Positions 27,300 through 34,835 of a stretch of DNA of 64,000 nucleotides are shown piece by piece (positions within the stretch are counted from its first letter, which is position 1; each line of letters begins with the position of its first letter). Source of the DNA: Actinoplanes sp. M2I2 (GTDB lineage: Bacteria; Actinomycetota; Actinomycetes; Mycobacteriales; Micromonosporaceae); assembly GCF_023544445.1 (NCBI RefSeq), contig NZ_JALPVJ010000001.1, positions 1 to 64,000 on the forward strand. The letters run 5' to 3'. The notes beneath the pieces were generated by a model. The model did no database searches. It was not told the DNA's origin and saw only the letters and a list, made by a program, of their open reading frames with translations. The position numbers and the translations under genes are program-made.

Positions 27300-30200
27300 T
27301 GGACGAGGCGCAACGAGCGGCGCTGGCGTCCCTGCGGTTCAACTGGGCGCCGGTTCCCGACGACATCTGGCGTCCGCTGCCGTTCCACGTCGACGGCCTG
27401 CATCTGCCGGCGCTGCGTGACATCGCCGACGGCTACGCCGAGGCCGGGGCCAGCCGGGACGCCAGCCCGATCGGGCTGGTGGTGCAGGGGCAGCGCGGGT
27501 CGGGCAAGACCCACCTGCTCGGCTGGGTGCGGCAGCAGGTGCAGGGCCAGGGCGGGTACTTCTTCCTGGTCAGCCTGCTCGACGCGGGTGGCTTCTGGGA
27601 CAGCGTGCTCGCGGCGATGCTGGACGGACTGTCCCGCCCGATCCCGGGCACCGATCAGACCCAGCTGACCGTGCTGCTGCGCCGGCTGTCGGCGATGGTC
27701 GGCGCGCCCCGCAAGTCACGGCGTGCGGTCATGGGGGAGACCGAGCTGACCCGGGCCGACCTCGACGCGTTCATCGAGGGGCTGGGCGAGTACGACCGGC
27801 AGGTGGCGCGGTCGAGCCAGGAGACCGCCCGGGCGCTCGCGCTCAGTGCCTCCGAGGACGTCGCGCACCGTGACCTCGCCGAGAACTACTTCGTCTCGGG
27901 TGAGGAGAACGTGGCGGGCGAGCGCAACGCGTGGGGCATGCGCCGCGCGGCCCGGCCGGCGCAGCTCATCGTCCAGGACCTGTCCTGGCTGCTGGCGCTC
28001 ACCGGGCCGTCGGTGATCGCGATCGACCAGATCGACACGCTGATCGCGCAGGTGGCGGTCCAGAGCGATCCCACCCTGGCCGCCGCGGCGGTCGTCGACC
28101 CGGAACAGGCGCTGATGCTGGCGCGGATGGCCGACGGCCTGATGACCCTGCGGCAGATCACCCGCCGGACGCTCACCGTCCTGGCCTGCATCCCCAACTC
28201 GTGGACCATCGTCTCGTCGACGGCGGCGGACACCGTGGCCGACCGGTTCCGGCTGACGCCGCAGCTCAAGCGGATCAACGACGACGACCTCGCCCGCGCC
28301 ATCATCGAGAAGCGGTTCGGGCTGCGCTATCAGGAGGCGGGTTTCGAGCCGCCGTTCCCGACCTGGCCGATCGCGGCGGGGGCGTTCGCCGAGGCCGGCC
28401 AGTTCACGCCGCGCCAGCTGCTGATGGAGATCGACCAGCACGTCCGGGCCTGTCTCGCGGACGGCGAGGTGCGCATCCTCGAGCGCCTCGGCGAGCCGGT
28501 CGTTCCCCGGTCGGTGTCGACGGTTCCGGCGGGCGACGGGCTGGAGGCGTACGACGCGAGGTTCGCAGAGCTGCGGAAGGCGGCCGACGTGGTCACGCCG
28601 CTGGGGCGTACGACCGAGGATCGGGCCATGCCGGCGCTGCTGGCCGCCGGGCTCACCGCCTGGATCCTCGAGCGGGGCGACGAGGCCTTCAGCGTGGACC
28701 CGCCGCCGAGCGCCGATCCGCCGCTGCACGCGCGGCTGCGGCTGACCCTGGACGAGCGTACGGAGGATCAGGCGCACTGGTGCTTCCGGGCGATCAGCGA
28801 CGAGCACCATCCCAGCGCGGCCCTGGCCCGGATCCGCAAGGCGTCCCGGGCGGCGGCGGTCGACGCGGGCACCCCGAAGAGGCGCCTCTTCCTGTTGCGC
28901 AACGGTAAGTGGGGGGCGGGGGAGCGTACGCGGGATGCGGTGTCCGAGTTGGAGCGTCGGGGCGGACGGACGCTCGCGCTGAGCGAGGACGACCTGCGGA
29001 CGTTGTCGGCGCTGCACGTCATGCTGGCCGAGACGACGATGGACCTGCAGGGCTGGCTGGCCGAGCGCCGTCCGGCCCACGGTCTCACTGTTCTGCAGGA
29101 AGCCTTGTCCGATGTGGCAGCTTGGATCGCGCCGGCCGCGGTGAGCTCAGCGCCCGCTGTCGATGCGCCCGCTGTCGATGCCCCCGCTGTCGATGCGCCC
29201 GCACAGGCCGCGACCGCCCCTGACAGCTCCGAGCCGGCCTTCACCGTCGGGTACGACTACCAGGACGGGTCGCCGGCCCGCCTGCCCCTCGAGGCGCTGC
29301 GGAAGCACGCGACCATCTTCGCCGGCTCGGGCTCGGGCAAGACGGTGCTGATCCGGCGCGTGATCGAGGAGTGCGCGCTGCAAGGCGTCTCGGCCATCGT
29401 GCTCGACCCCAACAATGACCTCGCGCGCCTGGGCGAGGCCTGGCCGGAACCGCCCGCCCCATGGCGTCCCGACGATCCGGCCCACGCCGCGGAATACCTG
29501 GAGAACACCGACGTGGTGGTCTGGACGCCCCGGCGTGCGTCCGGTCGGCCGCTCAGCTTCCAGCCCCTGCCCGACTTCCGCAGCGTCCGCGACGACGAGG
29601 ACGAGTTCAACGAGGCGGTCGAGGCCGCCGTCGCGTCGCTCGCGCCCCGCGCCGGTGTCACCGGCCGCACCACCAAGGCCGCACTGGGCCTGGCCGTGCT
29701 GCGCAAGGCGGTCGAGCATTACGGCCGCCGGGGCGGCACCCGCCTCAAGGGGCTCATCGACACCCTGGCCGCCCTGCCCGACGGCACGATCGACCTGGAC
29801 GACGCCGACAAGATCGCGCTGGGTCTGGCCCAGACGCTCACCGCGGCGATGGTCAACGATCCGCTCTTCGGCGGGCACGGCACCCCGATGGACCCGGGCC
29901 TGCTGCTCACCCCGGCCCCCGGCAAGCGCGCCCGCGTCTCGGTGATCAGCCTGGTCGGGCTGCCCTCCGACGACGTACGGCAAAGCTTCGTCAACCAGCT
30001 GCAGATGGCCCTGTTCGCGTGGATCAAGAAGAACCCGGCCGGCGACCGCCCCCTGCTCGGCCTGCTGGTCATGGACGAGGCCCAGACGTTCGCCCCGTCC
30101 GGCGCGATGACCGCCTGCACCCAGAGCACCCTGGCGCTGGCCGCGCAGGCCCGCAAGTACGGCCTCGGCCTGATCTTCGCCACCCAGGCGCCCAAGGGCC

Positions 30201-30559
30201 TGCACAACCGCATCCCCGGCAACGCCGCGACCCAGATGTACGGCCTGATGAACAGCCCCATCCAGATCGAGGCCGCCCGCGACATGGCCAAGGCCAAGGG
30301 CGGCGACGTGCCCGACATCTCCCGCCTCACCGTCGGCGAGTTCTACCTGGCCGCCGAGGGCGCACCCCCACGCAAGATCCGTACGCCGCTCTCGCTCACC
30401 CACCACCCGCGCAGCCCGCTGACCGCCGAGGAGGTCCTCGCCCGGGCCCGCCCCGGCGATCAGCCCAGGAACGATCTGCCCGGCGAGGCCCGGACGGTCA
30501 GGCTCACGCCCGGTGTGATCCCGGGAGAACGGGAGGGCCGGTTACCATCGGCGCAATGA
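27299..30559 (+). CDS. double P-loop ATPase: N-terminal AAA, C-terminal HerA-like translocase
   Basis: 1086 residues. N-terminal ATPase: Walker A GQRGSGKT at 63-70, Walker B-like VIAIDQIDTL near 240. The middle region (about 400-615) is unrecognised. A repeat linker (618-635) leads to a HerA/FtsK-type domain: Walker A AGSGSGKT near 675, AIVLDPNNDLARL, Walker B LLVMDEAQTFAPS near 921, sensor-like GLGLIFATQAPKGLHNRI and a C-terminal brace. HerA ATPases work as hexameric DNA translocases with nuclease partners in repair and phage defence. The gene overlaps both neighbours. I know of no named system with this exact fusion. Confidence 0.82.
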   Translation: MDEAQRAALASLRFNWAPVPDDIWRPLPFHVDGLHLPALRDIADGYAEAGASRDASPIGLVVQGQRGSGKTHLLGWVRQQVQGQGGYFFLVSLLDAGGFWDSVLAAMLDGLSRPIPGTDQTQLTVLLRRLSAMVGAPRKSRRAVMGETELTRADLDAFIEGLGEYDRQVARSSQETARALALSASEDVAHRDLAENYFVSGEENVAGERNAWGMRRAARPAQLIVQDLSWLLALTGPSVIAIDQIDTLIAQVAVQSDPTLAAAAVVDPEQALMLARMADGLMTLRQITRRTLTVLACIPNSWTIVSSTAADTVADRFRLTPQLKRINDDDLARAIIEKRFGLRYQEAGFEPPFPTWPIAAGAFAEAGQFTPRQLLMEIDQHVRACLADGEVRILERLGEPVVPRSVSTVPAGDGLEAYDARFAELRKAADVVTPLGRTTEDRAMPALLAAGLTAWILERGDEAFSVDPPPSADPPLHARLRLTLDERTEDQAHWCFRAISDEHHPSAALARIRKASRAAAVDAGTPKRRLFLLRNGKWGAGERTRDAVSELERRGGRTLALSEDDLRTLSALHVMLAETTMDLQGWLAERRPAHGLTVLQEALSDVAAWIAPAAVSSAPAVDAPAVDAPAVDAPAQAATAPDSSEPAFTVGYDYQDGSPARLPLEALRKHATIFAGSGSGKTVLIRRVIEECALQGVSAIVLDPNNDLARLGEAWPEPPAPWRPDDPAHAAEYLENTDVVVWTPRRASGRPLSFQPLPDFRSVRDDEDEFNEAVEAAVASLAPRAGVTGRTTKAALGLAVLRKAVEHYGRRGGTRLKGLIDTLAALPDGTIDLDDADKIALGLAQTLTAAMVNDPLFGGHGTPMDPGLLLTPAPGKRARVSVISLVGLPSDDVRQSFVNQLQMALFAWIKKNPAGDRPLLGLLVMDEAQTFAPSGAMTACTQSTLALAAQARKYGLGLIFATQAPKGLHNRIPGNAATQMYGLMNSPIQIEAARDMAKAKGGDVPDISRLTVGEFYLAAEGAPPRKIRTPLSLTHHPRSPLTAEEVLARARPGDQPRNDLPGEARTVRLTPGVIPGEREGRLPSAQ
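29150..29203 (+). repeat. 15-bp in-frame tandem repeats in the ATPase linker
   Basis: Three near-identical 15-nt units (29150, 29165, 29180) plus a partial fourth encode APAVD repeats between the two ATPase halves. The units differ at a single base. Confidence 0.85.
30543..30548 (+). promoter_or_regulatory. -10 box of a possible leaderless internal promoter
   Basis: TACCAT inside the end of the ATPase gene lies 7 nt before ATG 30556, the same geometry as other leaderless starts in this window. The methyltransferase may thus be made independently of the operon. Confidence 0.4.
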
Positions 30560-31146
30560 GTGATCAGAACGGCTGGCTCAAGCTCCTGGGCGAGAACCCC
30601 AACCACTCCCAGTGGTACATCGACCGTTTCCGGTCGATGGCCGAGGCCGGCGCCGACCTGGCCGGCGAGGCCCGCCTGGTCGACGCGATGCTGCCCCGCG
30701 GGGCGAAGGTGCTCGACGCCGGCTGCGGTACGGGACGCGTCGGCGGCCACCTGGCCGCCGCCGGTCACGAGGTCGTCGGCGTCGACCTCGACCCGGCCCT
30801 GATCGCCGAGGCGCGCGCCACCCACCCGGGCGCCCGCTGGCTGACCGGCGACCTGAGCGAGCTCGACCTGCCCGACCGCTTCGACCTGATCGTCAGCGCC
30901 GGCAACGTCATGACGTTCGTGGCGCCCAGCACCCGCGCCGAGATCCTCCGCCGGTGCGGGCGCCACCTCGGCGACGGCGGACGCCTGGTCGTCGGCTTCG
31001 GCGCCGGCCGCGGTTACGCCTTCGACGACTTCCTGGCCGACGCGGCCACCGCGGGCCTGACCAGCGACCTGCTGCTAGCGACCTGGGACCTGCGCCCGTT
31101 CACCCCGGACGCCGACTTCCTCGTCGCAGTGCTCCGCGCCGCCTGA
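30556..31146 (+). CDS. class I SAM-dependent methyltransferase
   Basis: 196 residues. Rossmann methyltransferase: motif I VLDAGCGTGRVGGHLAAAG, acidic motif II VVGVDLDP, then GDLSELDLPDRFDLIVSAGN and GRLVVGFGAGRGYAF. There is no D/N-PP-Y/F motif, so it is not a recognisable DNA adenine or N4-cytosine methylase; a small-molecule or protein substrate is more likely. Its ATG overlaps the ATPase stop by 4 bp, but a possible leaderless promoter also precedes it, so membership in the nuclease operon is uncertain. Confidence 0.82.
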   Translation: MSDQNGWLKLLGENPNHSQWYIDRFRSMAEAGADLAGEARLVDAMLPRGAKVLDAGCGTGRVGGHLAAAGHEVVGVDLDPALIAEARATHPGARWLTGDLSELDLPDRFDLIVSAGNVMTFVAPSTRAEILRRCGRHLGDGGRLVVGFGAGRGYAFDDFLADAATAGLTSDLLLATWDLRPFTPDADFLVAVLRAA

Positions 31147-31249
31147 TCCGCTCGTTTCTCGGTCGCCTTTTTTGGTTATCGGTCGCGCCACCCCACGTCT
31201 CCCTAGCCAGTGATCAACGCCGGGCGGCGTTCTGGTGAGGAGTGACCCT

Positions 31250-32470
31250 GTGTCGTATGCGACGAACAGCCGGCCCGACGACGGCGTGCCGCAGTCCCGT
31301 CATCGGCGCCGGCCCAGGCGGGCAGCGGCAGTGTTCTGCGCCGTCGCCGTGGCCGCTGTCGCTGTGACGGCTGGGGCCGTCGCTCTGGCCGGCACGGGCG
31401 GTGACCCCGCGCCCGGCCCGGCTCAGGTGGCCGCCGTCGCTGCGGTGGCGACGTCGGCCCCGGCCGTCGCCCCGCCGGCAGCCCGGCGAGCGACCACGCC
31501 TCCCGCGACCGCCGCGACCAAGTCGGCCTCCGCCTCGGCCTCGACCGCCCCCGGCTCCACGCCGACGACGCGTACGGTGGCCAAGCCCGGCTGGATCGCG
31601 GTGGATCAGGCCGCGTGGCAGAAGCAGCTGTCGGCGTACAAGGGCAGGAAGATCGATCCCGCGCCCGGCAGCGTCGGCAACCTTCCCGAGTTCCGGGCCG
31701 ACTGCAAGTACAGCCACCGGCTGGCCGACGACCCGATCGTCCTGCCCGGTCTGCCCGGCGCCTCGCACATGCACTCTTTCGTCGGCAACAAGGCGGTCGA
31801 TGCCGGCACGACAGCCGCGGATCTGATGAAGTTCACGGCCACCACGTGCAAGCCGGTGCAGGACCACTCGTCCTACTGGGTGCCGACGCTCTACGACAAC
31901 GCGACCGGCAAGCCCGTCGAGACCACCGGTTTCCGGGTCTACTACCGCTCGCTCCGCAACAAGTCGGCCGACGTGAAGCCGATGCCCAACGGCCTGCGCA
32001 TGGTCGCCGGAGACGCCAAGAAGAAGGTGCCGACCCCGCGCGGGGCGCAGGGTCAGTTCTACTGCGCTTTCTACGGTCCTGGTGACCTGGACGGCATCGC
32101 CCGCAGCGACAACGGCAACTGGCCGATCTGCGGCGAGGGGGCCACGCTGCATTTCATGATGCAGTTCGCGGACTGCTGGGACGGCAAGAACCTGGACAGC
32201 CCCACCCACAAGGCACACGTCGCGTTCGGCTCCGACCAGGCCTGCCCGTCCAGCCACCCGGTCCGCATCCCGGCGATCACCTTCGACATCCAGTACGGCG
32301 CGAAGGGCACGAAGGCCGGCTACTACCTGTCCTCCGACAAGGTGGGCAAGAGCGCCTCCTCGATGCACGGCGACGCCTTCGTCATGTGGGACCCGGCCTT
32401 CATGAACAAGCAGACCAAGAACTGCATCCTCCAGCGCCGCACCTGCGACAACAACGGCTATCTGAGGTAG
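31250..32470 (+). CDS. secreted DUF1996 domain protein
   Basis: 406 residues from GTG 31250 (RBS gaggag at 31237-31242). A basic N-terminus ([13 protein letters not shown]) precedes a single hydrophobic segment (AVFCAVAVAAVAVTAGAVAL), then an Ala/Thr/Pro/Ser linker to about 115. The DUF1996 domain follows: FRADCKYSHRLADDPIVLPG, GASHMHSFVGN, SSYWVPTLYDNATGKPVE and NWPICGEGATLHFMMQFADC. It is found mostly in secreted fungal and actinobacterial proteins; the catalytic role is unknown, though conserved His residues (SHMHSF) suggest a metal site. Membrane-anchored or released. Confidence 0.85.
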   Translation: MSYATNSRPDDGVPQSRHRRRPRRAAAVFCAVAVAAVAVTAGAVALAGTGGDPAPGPAQVAAVAAVATSAPAVAPPAARRATTPPATAATKSASASASTAPGSTPTTRTVAKPGWIAVDQAAWQKQLSAYKGRKIDPAPGSVGNLPEFRADCKYSHRLADDPIVLPGLPGASHMHSFVGNKAVDAGTTAADLMKFTATTCKPVQDHSSYWVPTLYDNATGKPVETTGFRVYYRSLRNKSADVKPMPNGLRMVAGDAKKKVPTPRGAQGQFYCAFYGPGDLDGIARSDNGNWPICGEGATLHFMMQFADCWDGKNLDSPTHKAHVAFGSDQACPSSHPVRIPAITFDIQYGAKGTKAGYYLSSDKVGKSASSMHGDAFVMWDPAFMNKQTKNCILQRRTCDNNGYLR

Positions 32471-32481
32471 CGCCCCGCCGC

Positions 32482-32510
32482 TAAAGTCCGTATCGAGATG
32501 TCTCGATACG
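32482..32510 (+). promoter_or_regulatory. 22-bp perfect palindrome at the promoter of the second toxin-like pair
   Basis: CGTATCGAGA (32489-32498) and TCTCGATACG (32501-32510) form perfect 10-bp arms around TG. The -10-like TAAAGT (32482-32487) lies immediately before, so the palindrome covers the predicted transcription start. A dimeric repressor site is likely; no regulator gene is adjacent. RBS gtgaggcga and GTG 32527 follow. Confidence 0.6.
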
Positions 32511-32526
32511 GGCGGGTGAGGCGAGC

Positions 32527-32949
32527 GTGGCGAAAAAGCCCCACGGACCTGGGCCCCGGCGGGATCCTGTCGCCAGTGTGGCCGAGGGTCAGGACGCCGT
32601 GCTCGCCGAAGCTCGAACAGGGCGCGCCGACGGAAGTGGCTCGGAGACGACCGCGGCTGGACCCGTGACGCCTCAGGTGGGGCGCCAATGGCAGTCCGAT
32701 TTCGAGGGCTTGCCTGCGGGCCGGCAGAGCCACGTGCGCACAGCCGCGAGCGGTGCGGAACTCCGCGGGCTCTTCGACCGGTGGACCGAGGGTGCGGAGG
32801 CTCAGCCGGCACGCGGTCCCAAGATCCACGAGGTCTATAGGCTGGCCGACGGCACGATCATTCAGTGGCGGCTGAGCTCTCGTTCCGGTGGCGAGACGAT
32901 AGACATCTTCAGGCCCGGCGAGAGAGACCGGAAGGTTCATCTGGAATGA
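32527..32949 (+). CDS. putative small toxin (C-terminal-domain type)
   Basis: 140 residues from GTG 32527. A basic, disordered N-terminus (KKPHGPGPRRDP) and a linker precede a compact domain (about 55-140) ending KIHEVYRLADGTIIQWRLSS then RSGGETIDIFRPGERDRKVH. A terminal strand of the type DGT-x-R-x-S-SGG-TIDI followed by K-x-H recurs in BECR-fold RNase toxins of polymorphic toxin systems. No secretion domain is attached. Its stop overlaps the next gene by 4 bp, as in toxin/immunity pairs. Assignment is by resemblance and context. Confidence 0.5.
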   Translation: MAKKPHGPGPRRDPVASVAEGQDAVLAEARTGRADGSGSETTAAGPVTPQVGRQWQSDFEGLPAGRQSHVRTAASGAELRGLFDRWTEGAEAQPARGPKIHEVYRLADGTIIQWRLSSRSGGETIDIFRPGERDRKVHLE

Positions 32950-33284
32950 ACACCGACTCCATGGCGAATGAGATCCTCATCGAGGGGCTCGACGACTGGG
33001 TGCCCGTCGACACGGTGATCGGGGCGGCCCATGAGGCGGCGGACGAGGCCGGGCTCGACTTTCGGGCGCTGACTGTCGCGCTGCTCGAACAGCTCATTCT
33101 CGGTGGCCTGATGACCGCCGGCGACATCGGCGACACCGGTTTCCAAAGCTGGCCCGACCCGGAGCCCGCGATGGTGCGCAAGGTTGTCGCCCAGGTCGAG
33201 TCGTTCGGGTGGGCTCCCCTGGGCGGGGCGTGCTGGTTGGCCAACACGGCCATCGGGGACGAGCGGGCCCGTGCGGCGCTCTGA
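32946..33284 (+). CDS. putative immunity protein for the adjacent small toxin
   Basis: 112 residues from ATG 32946, overlapping the previous stop (ATGA). Acidic and helical (DDWVPVDTVIGAAHEAADEA, FRALTVALLEQLILGGLMTA), with a WPDPEPAMVRKVVAQVESFG segment. No named family. The acidic character opposite a basic partner and the overlap support an immunity role. Confidence 0.5.
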   Translation: MNTDSMANEILIEGLDDWVPVDTVIGAAHEAADEAGLDFRALTVALLEQLILGGLMTAGDIGDTGFQSWPDPEPAMVRKVVAQVESFGWAPLGGACWLANTAIGDERARAAL

Positions 33285-33764
33285 AGGCTCGTCGGATGGC
33301 GAACGCGAACGTCGTGCGTCCCGTTGCGGACGCTTGTCATGGCGTGATCCACGGACGCACGCGGCAAGATCGAGTGCGGGCGCACGGGTGATCGTTTCGT
33401 GCATGCCCGAATATTCAGATCGTGCACAGCGATCGACTCTCGTGGAACCGTTCGGGGGCCACCCTTTCCGGTTCTACTGGCTGGTCACTACGGGCGTGAC
33501 GATCGACCCCTACCAATTGGGCGAGGTCTCACCGATCATGTTCTTGCCGGTCACGGCGTCGCACGGTTCGTACGCCGCTGATCCTGAGAACGCATGACTC
33601 TCGTATCCGTGGGCAGGTGATCCCACGGATGGAGATGACATGACCACGCGCAAGCCCGCCACGCGCGCGTCGAGCACAAGCCCCCACATGGTCCATACTG
33701 GACCAGTGAGCACGTGCGAATGCACGTGCAGATGCGCCGGTGCACTCGTCCGGGGAGGACTCTG
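33285..33764. other. 480-bp intergenic region with two inverted repeats
   Basis: No credible gene. ATCCGTGGG (33605-33613) pairs with CCCACGGAT (33622-33630) around an 8-nt loop: a terminator-like or operator element. A second palindrome at 33689-33705 is listed separately. A weak frame from 33403 lacks family resemblance and was not called. Confidence 0.45.
33689..33705 (+). promoter_or_regulatory. GntR/HutC-type palindrome upstream of the EboE-like gene
   Basis: TGGTCCA (33689-33695), tac, TGGACCA (33699-33705). The TGGTC...GACCA form resembles operators of the HutC subgroup of GntR regulators, including DasR (TGGTCTAGACCA-like). It lies 60 bp before ATG 33765. No GntR gene is in the window. 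Confidence 0.5.
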
Positions 33765-34679
33765 ATGCGGCTGAGACATCCATCCGGCCGCATCGTGCAT
33801 CTTTCCTGTGAGATCACTCCGGGGACGGCAGGCAATCTACCCGCCGTCGTCGCACAACTCGACACGTACGGCGCGGTCCGCGCCCGGCTCGGCGCCGACT
33901 CCCTCGGCGTGAGCCCCTGGCTTCCCCCCTCGCTCGCCGCCGCCCTCGCCGTGGAGAGCCGCGCCCGTACCCGGCTTCGTGCCGAACTCGACGCCCGTCG
34001 GCTCGAGGTCGTCGCGATGAGCGGCGCGCCCTTCGACGAGGGCGGCGGCGAGGCTCCCGCCTGGAACGAGCCGGCCCGCCGGGAGTACACCCTCGATCTT
34101 GCCCGCATCCTGCTCGACCTGCTCGACGAGGACGCGGTGCGCGGCAGCGTCAGCACCATCGGCCTCGGCCCGCGGGACGGGTGGGGCGAGCCGGAGGAGA
34201 AGGCCACCACCGGCATCCTGCGCCGCCTCTCGCACGGCCTGGCCGACCTGGCCTGGCAGAACGGCCGCGCGGTGCGGGTCGGCTTCCGGCCCGCGGCCGG
34301 ACGGGTGCTCGACAGCCCGGAGCAGACGGTCGCCGCGCTCAGCCGCATCGACAAGGACCGGCTCGGCGTGTGCCTCGACCTCGGCCACGCCGCCGAGTGC
34401 TGGCCCGACCCGGCCGCCGGCATCGAGACCCTCACCGACGCCGGTCTGGCCATCGTCGAGGTACGCCTGAGCGCCGTGGCCGGGTCGACGACCGGCGCCT
34501 GGCGGGACGGGCTGAGCCGGCTGTTCGGCCGGCAGGGACCGCTCACCGAAAATCTCACCCTGGTCGGCCGCGCGCCCGGTCAGCCGGTCGAGCAGATCGC
34601 CGGCGACGTCGCGTACCTGCTGGCCGAGCTGGCCGCCCTCGGCCTCGCGCCGGAAAATGAGCCCTGCCCCGTACGGTGA
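33765..34679 (+). CDS. TIM-barrel sugar isomerase-like protein, EboE type
   Basis: 304 residues from ATG 33765 (RBS ggggagga). The N-terminus MRLRHPSGRIVHLSCEITPG and LDTYGAVRARLGADSLGVSP with LDARRLEVVAMSGAPFDEGG resemble EboE, the xylose-isomerase-like TIM-barrel protein of the ebo metabolite-trafficking operon. Barrel strands STIGLGPRDGW and RLGVCLDLGHAAECW follow. No eboA, B, C, D or F gene is seen here, so it is an orphan or a divergent sugar-phosphate isomerase. It lies just before a second TIM-barrel gene. Confidence 0.65.
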   Translation: MRLRHPSGRIVHLSCEITPGTAGNLPAVVAQLDTYGAVRARLGADSLGVSPWLPPSLAAALAVESRARTRLRAELDARRLEVVAMSGAPFDEGGGEAPAWNEPARREYTLDLARILLDLLDEDAVRGSVSTIGLGPRDGWGEPEEKATTGILRRLSHGLADLAWQNGRAVRVGFRPAAGRVLDSPEQTVAALSRIDKDRLGVCLDLGHAAECWPDPAAGIETLTDAGLAIVEVRLSAVAGSTTGAWRDGLSRLFGRQGPLTENLTLVGRAPGQPVEQIAGDVAYLLAELAALGLAPENEPCPVR

Positions 34680-34687
34680 AATCCGTC

Positions 34688-34835
34688 TAGAGTCGGTCCT
34701 GGCACCACAGTGACGGGCCGGCCGGGTCGTGGGGGGCGCAACCCCCGCCGGTCATGCGGCCCAGCACGGTCGTGCCATCGGGCGGCCTTCCCTCGCCGCC
34801 CACCTTTACCTGCTCTTCTGCGAGGGAGAAACACC
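34688..34835 (+). promoter_or_regulatory. promoter and long GC-rich leader of the sugar isomerase gene
   Basis: A -10-like TAGAGT at 34688-34693 leaves a leader of about 136 nt before ATG 34836, long for this genome. The leader contains hairpin-forming segments, including GGGGG (34732-34736) with CCCCC (34742-34746). No known riboswitch family is recognised. Confidence 0.35.

Noticed and set aside
25568-31146. Assignment to BREX, DISARM, Dnd or a restriction-modification system
   Set aside because: No PglX/PglZ, DUF1998 helicase, DndBCDE or DNA methylase motif. The methyltransferase lacks D/N-PP-Y/F.
33403-33597. Short frame with MPEYSDRAQ start
   Set aside because: No RBS, no family resemblance, and it lies in a region with operator-like repeats.
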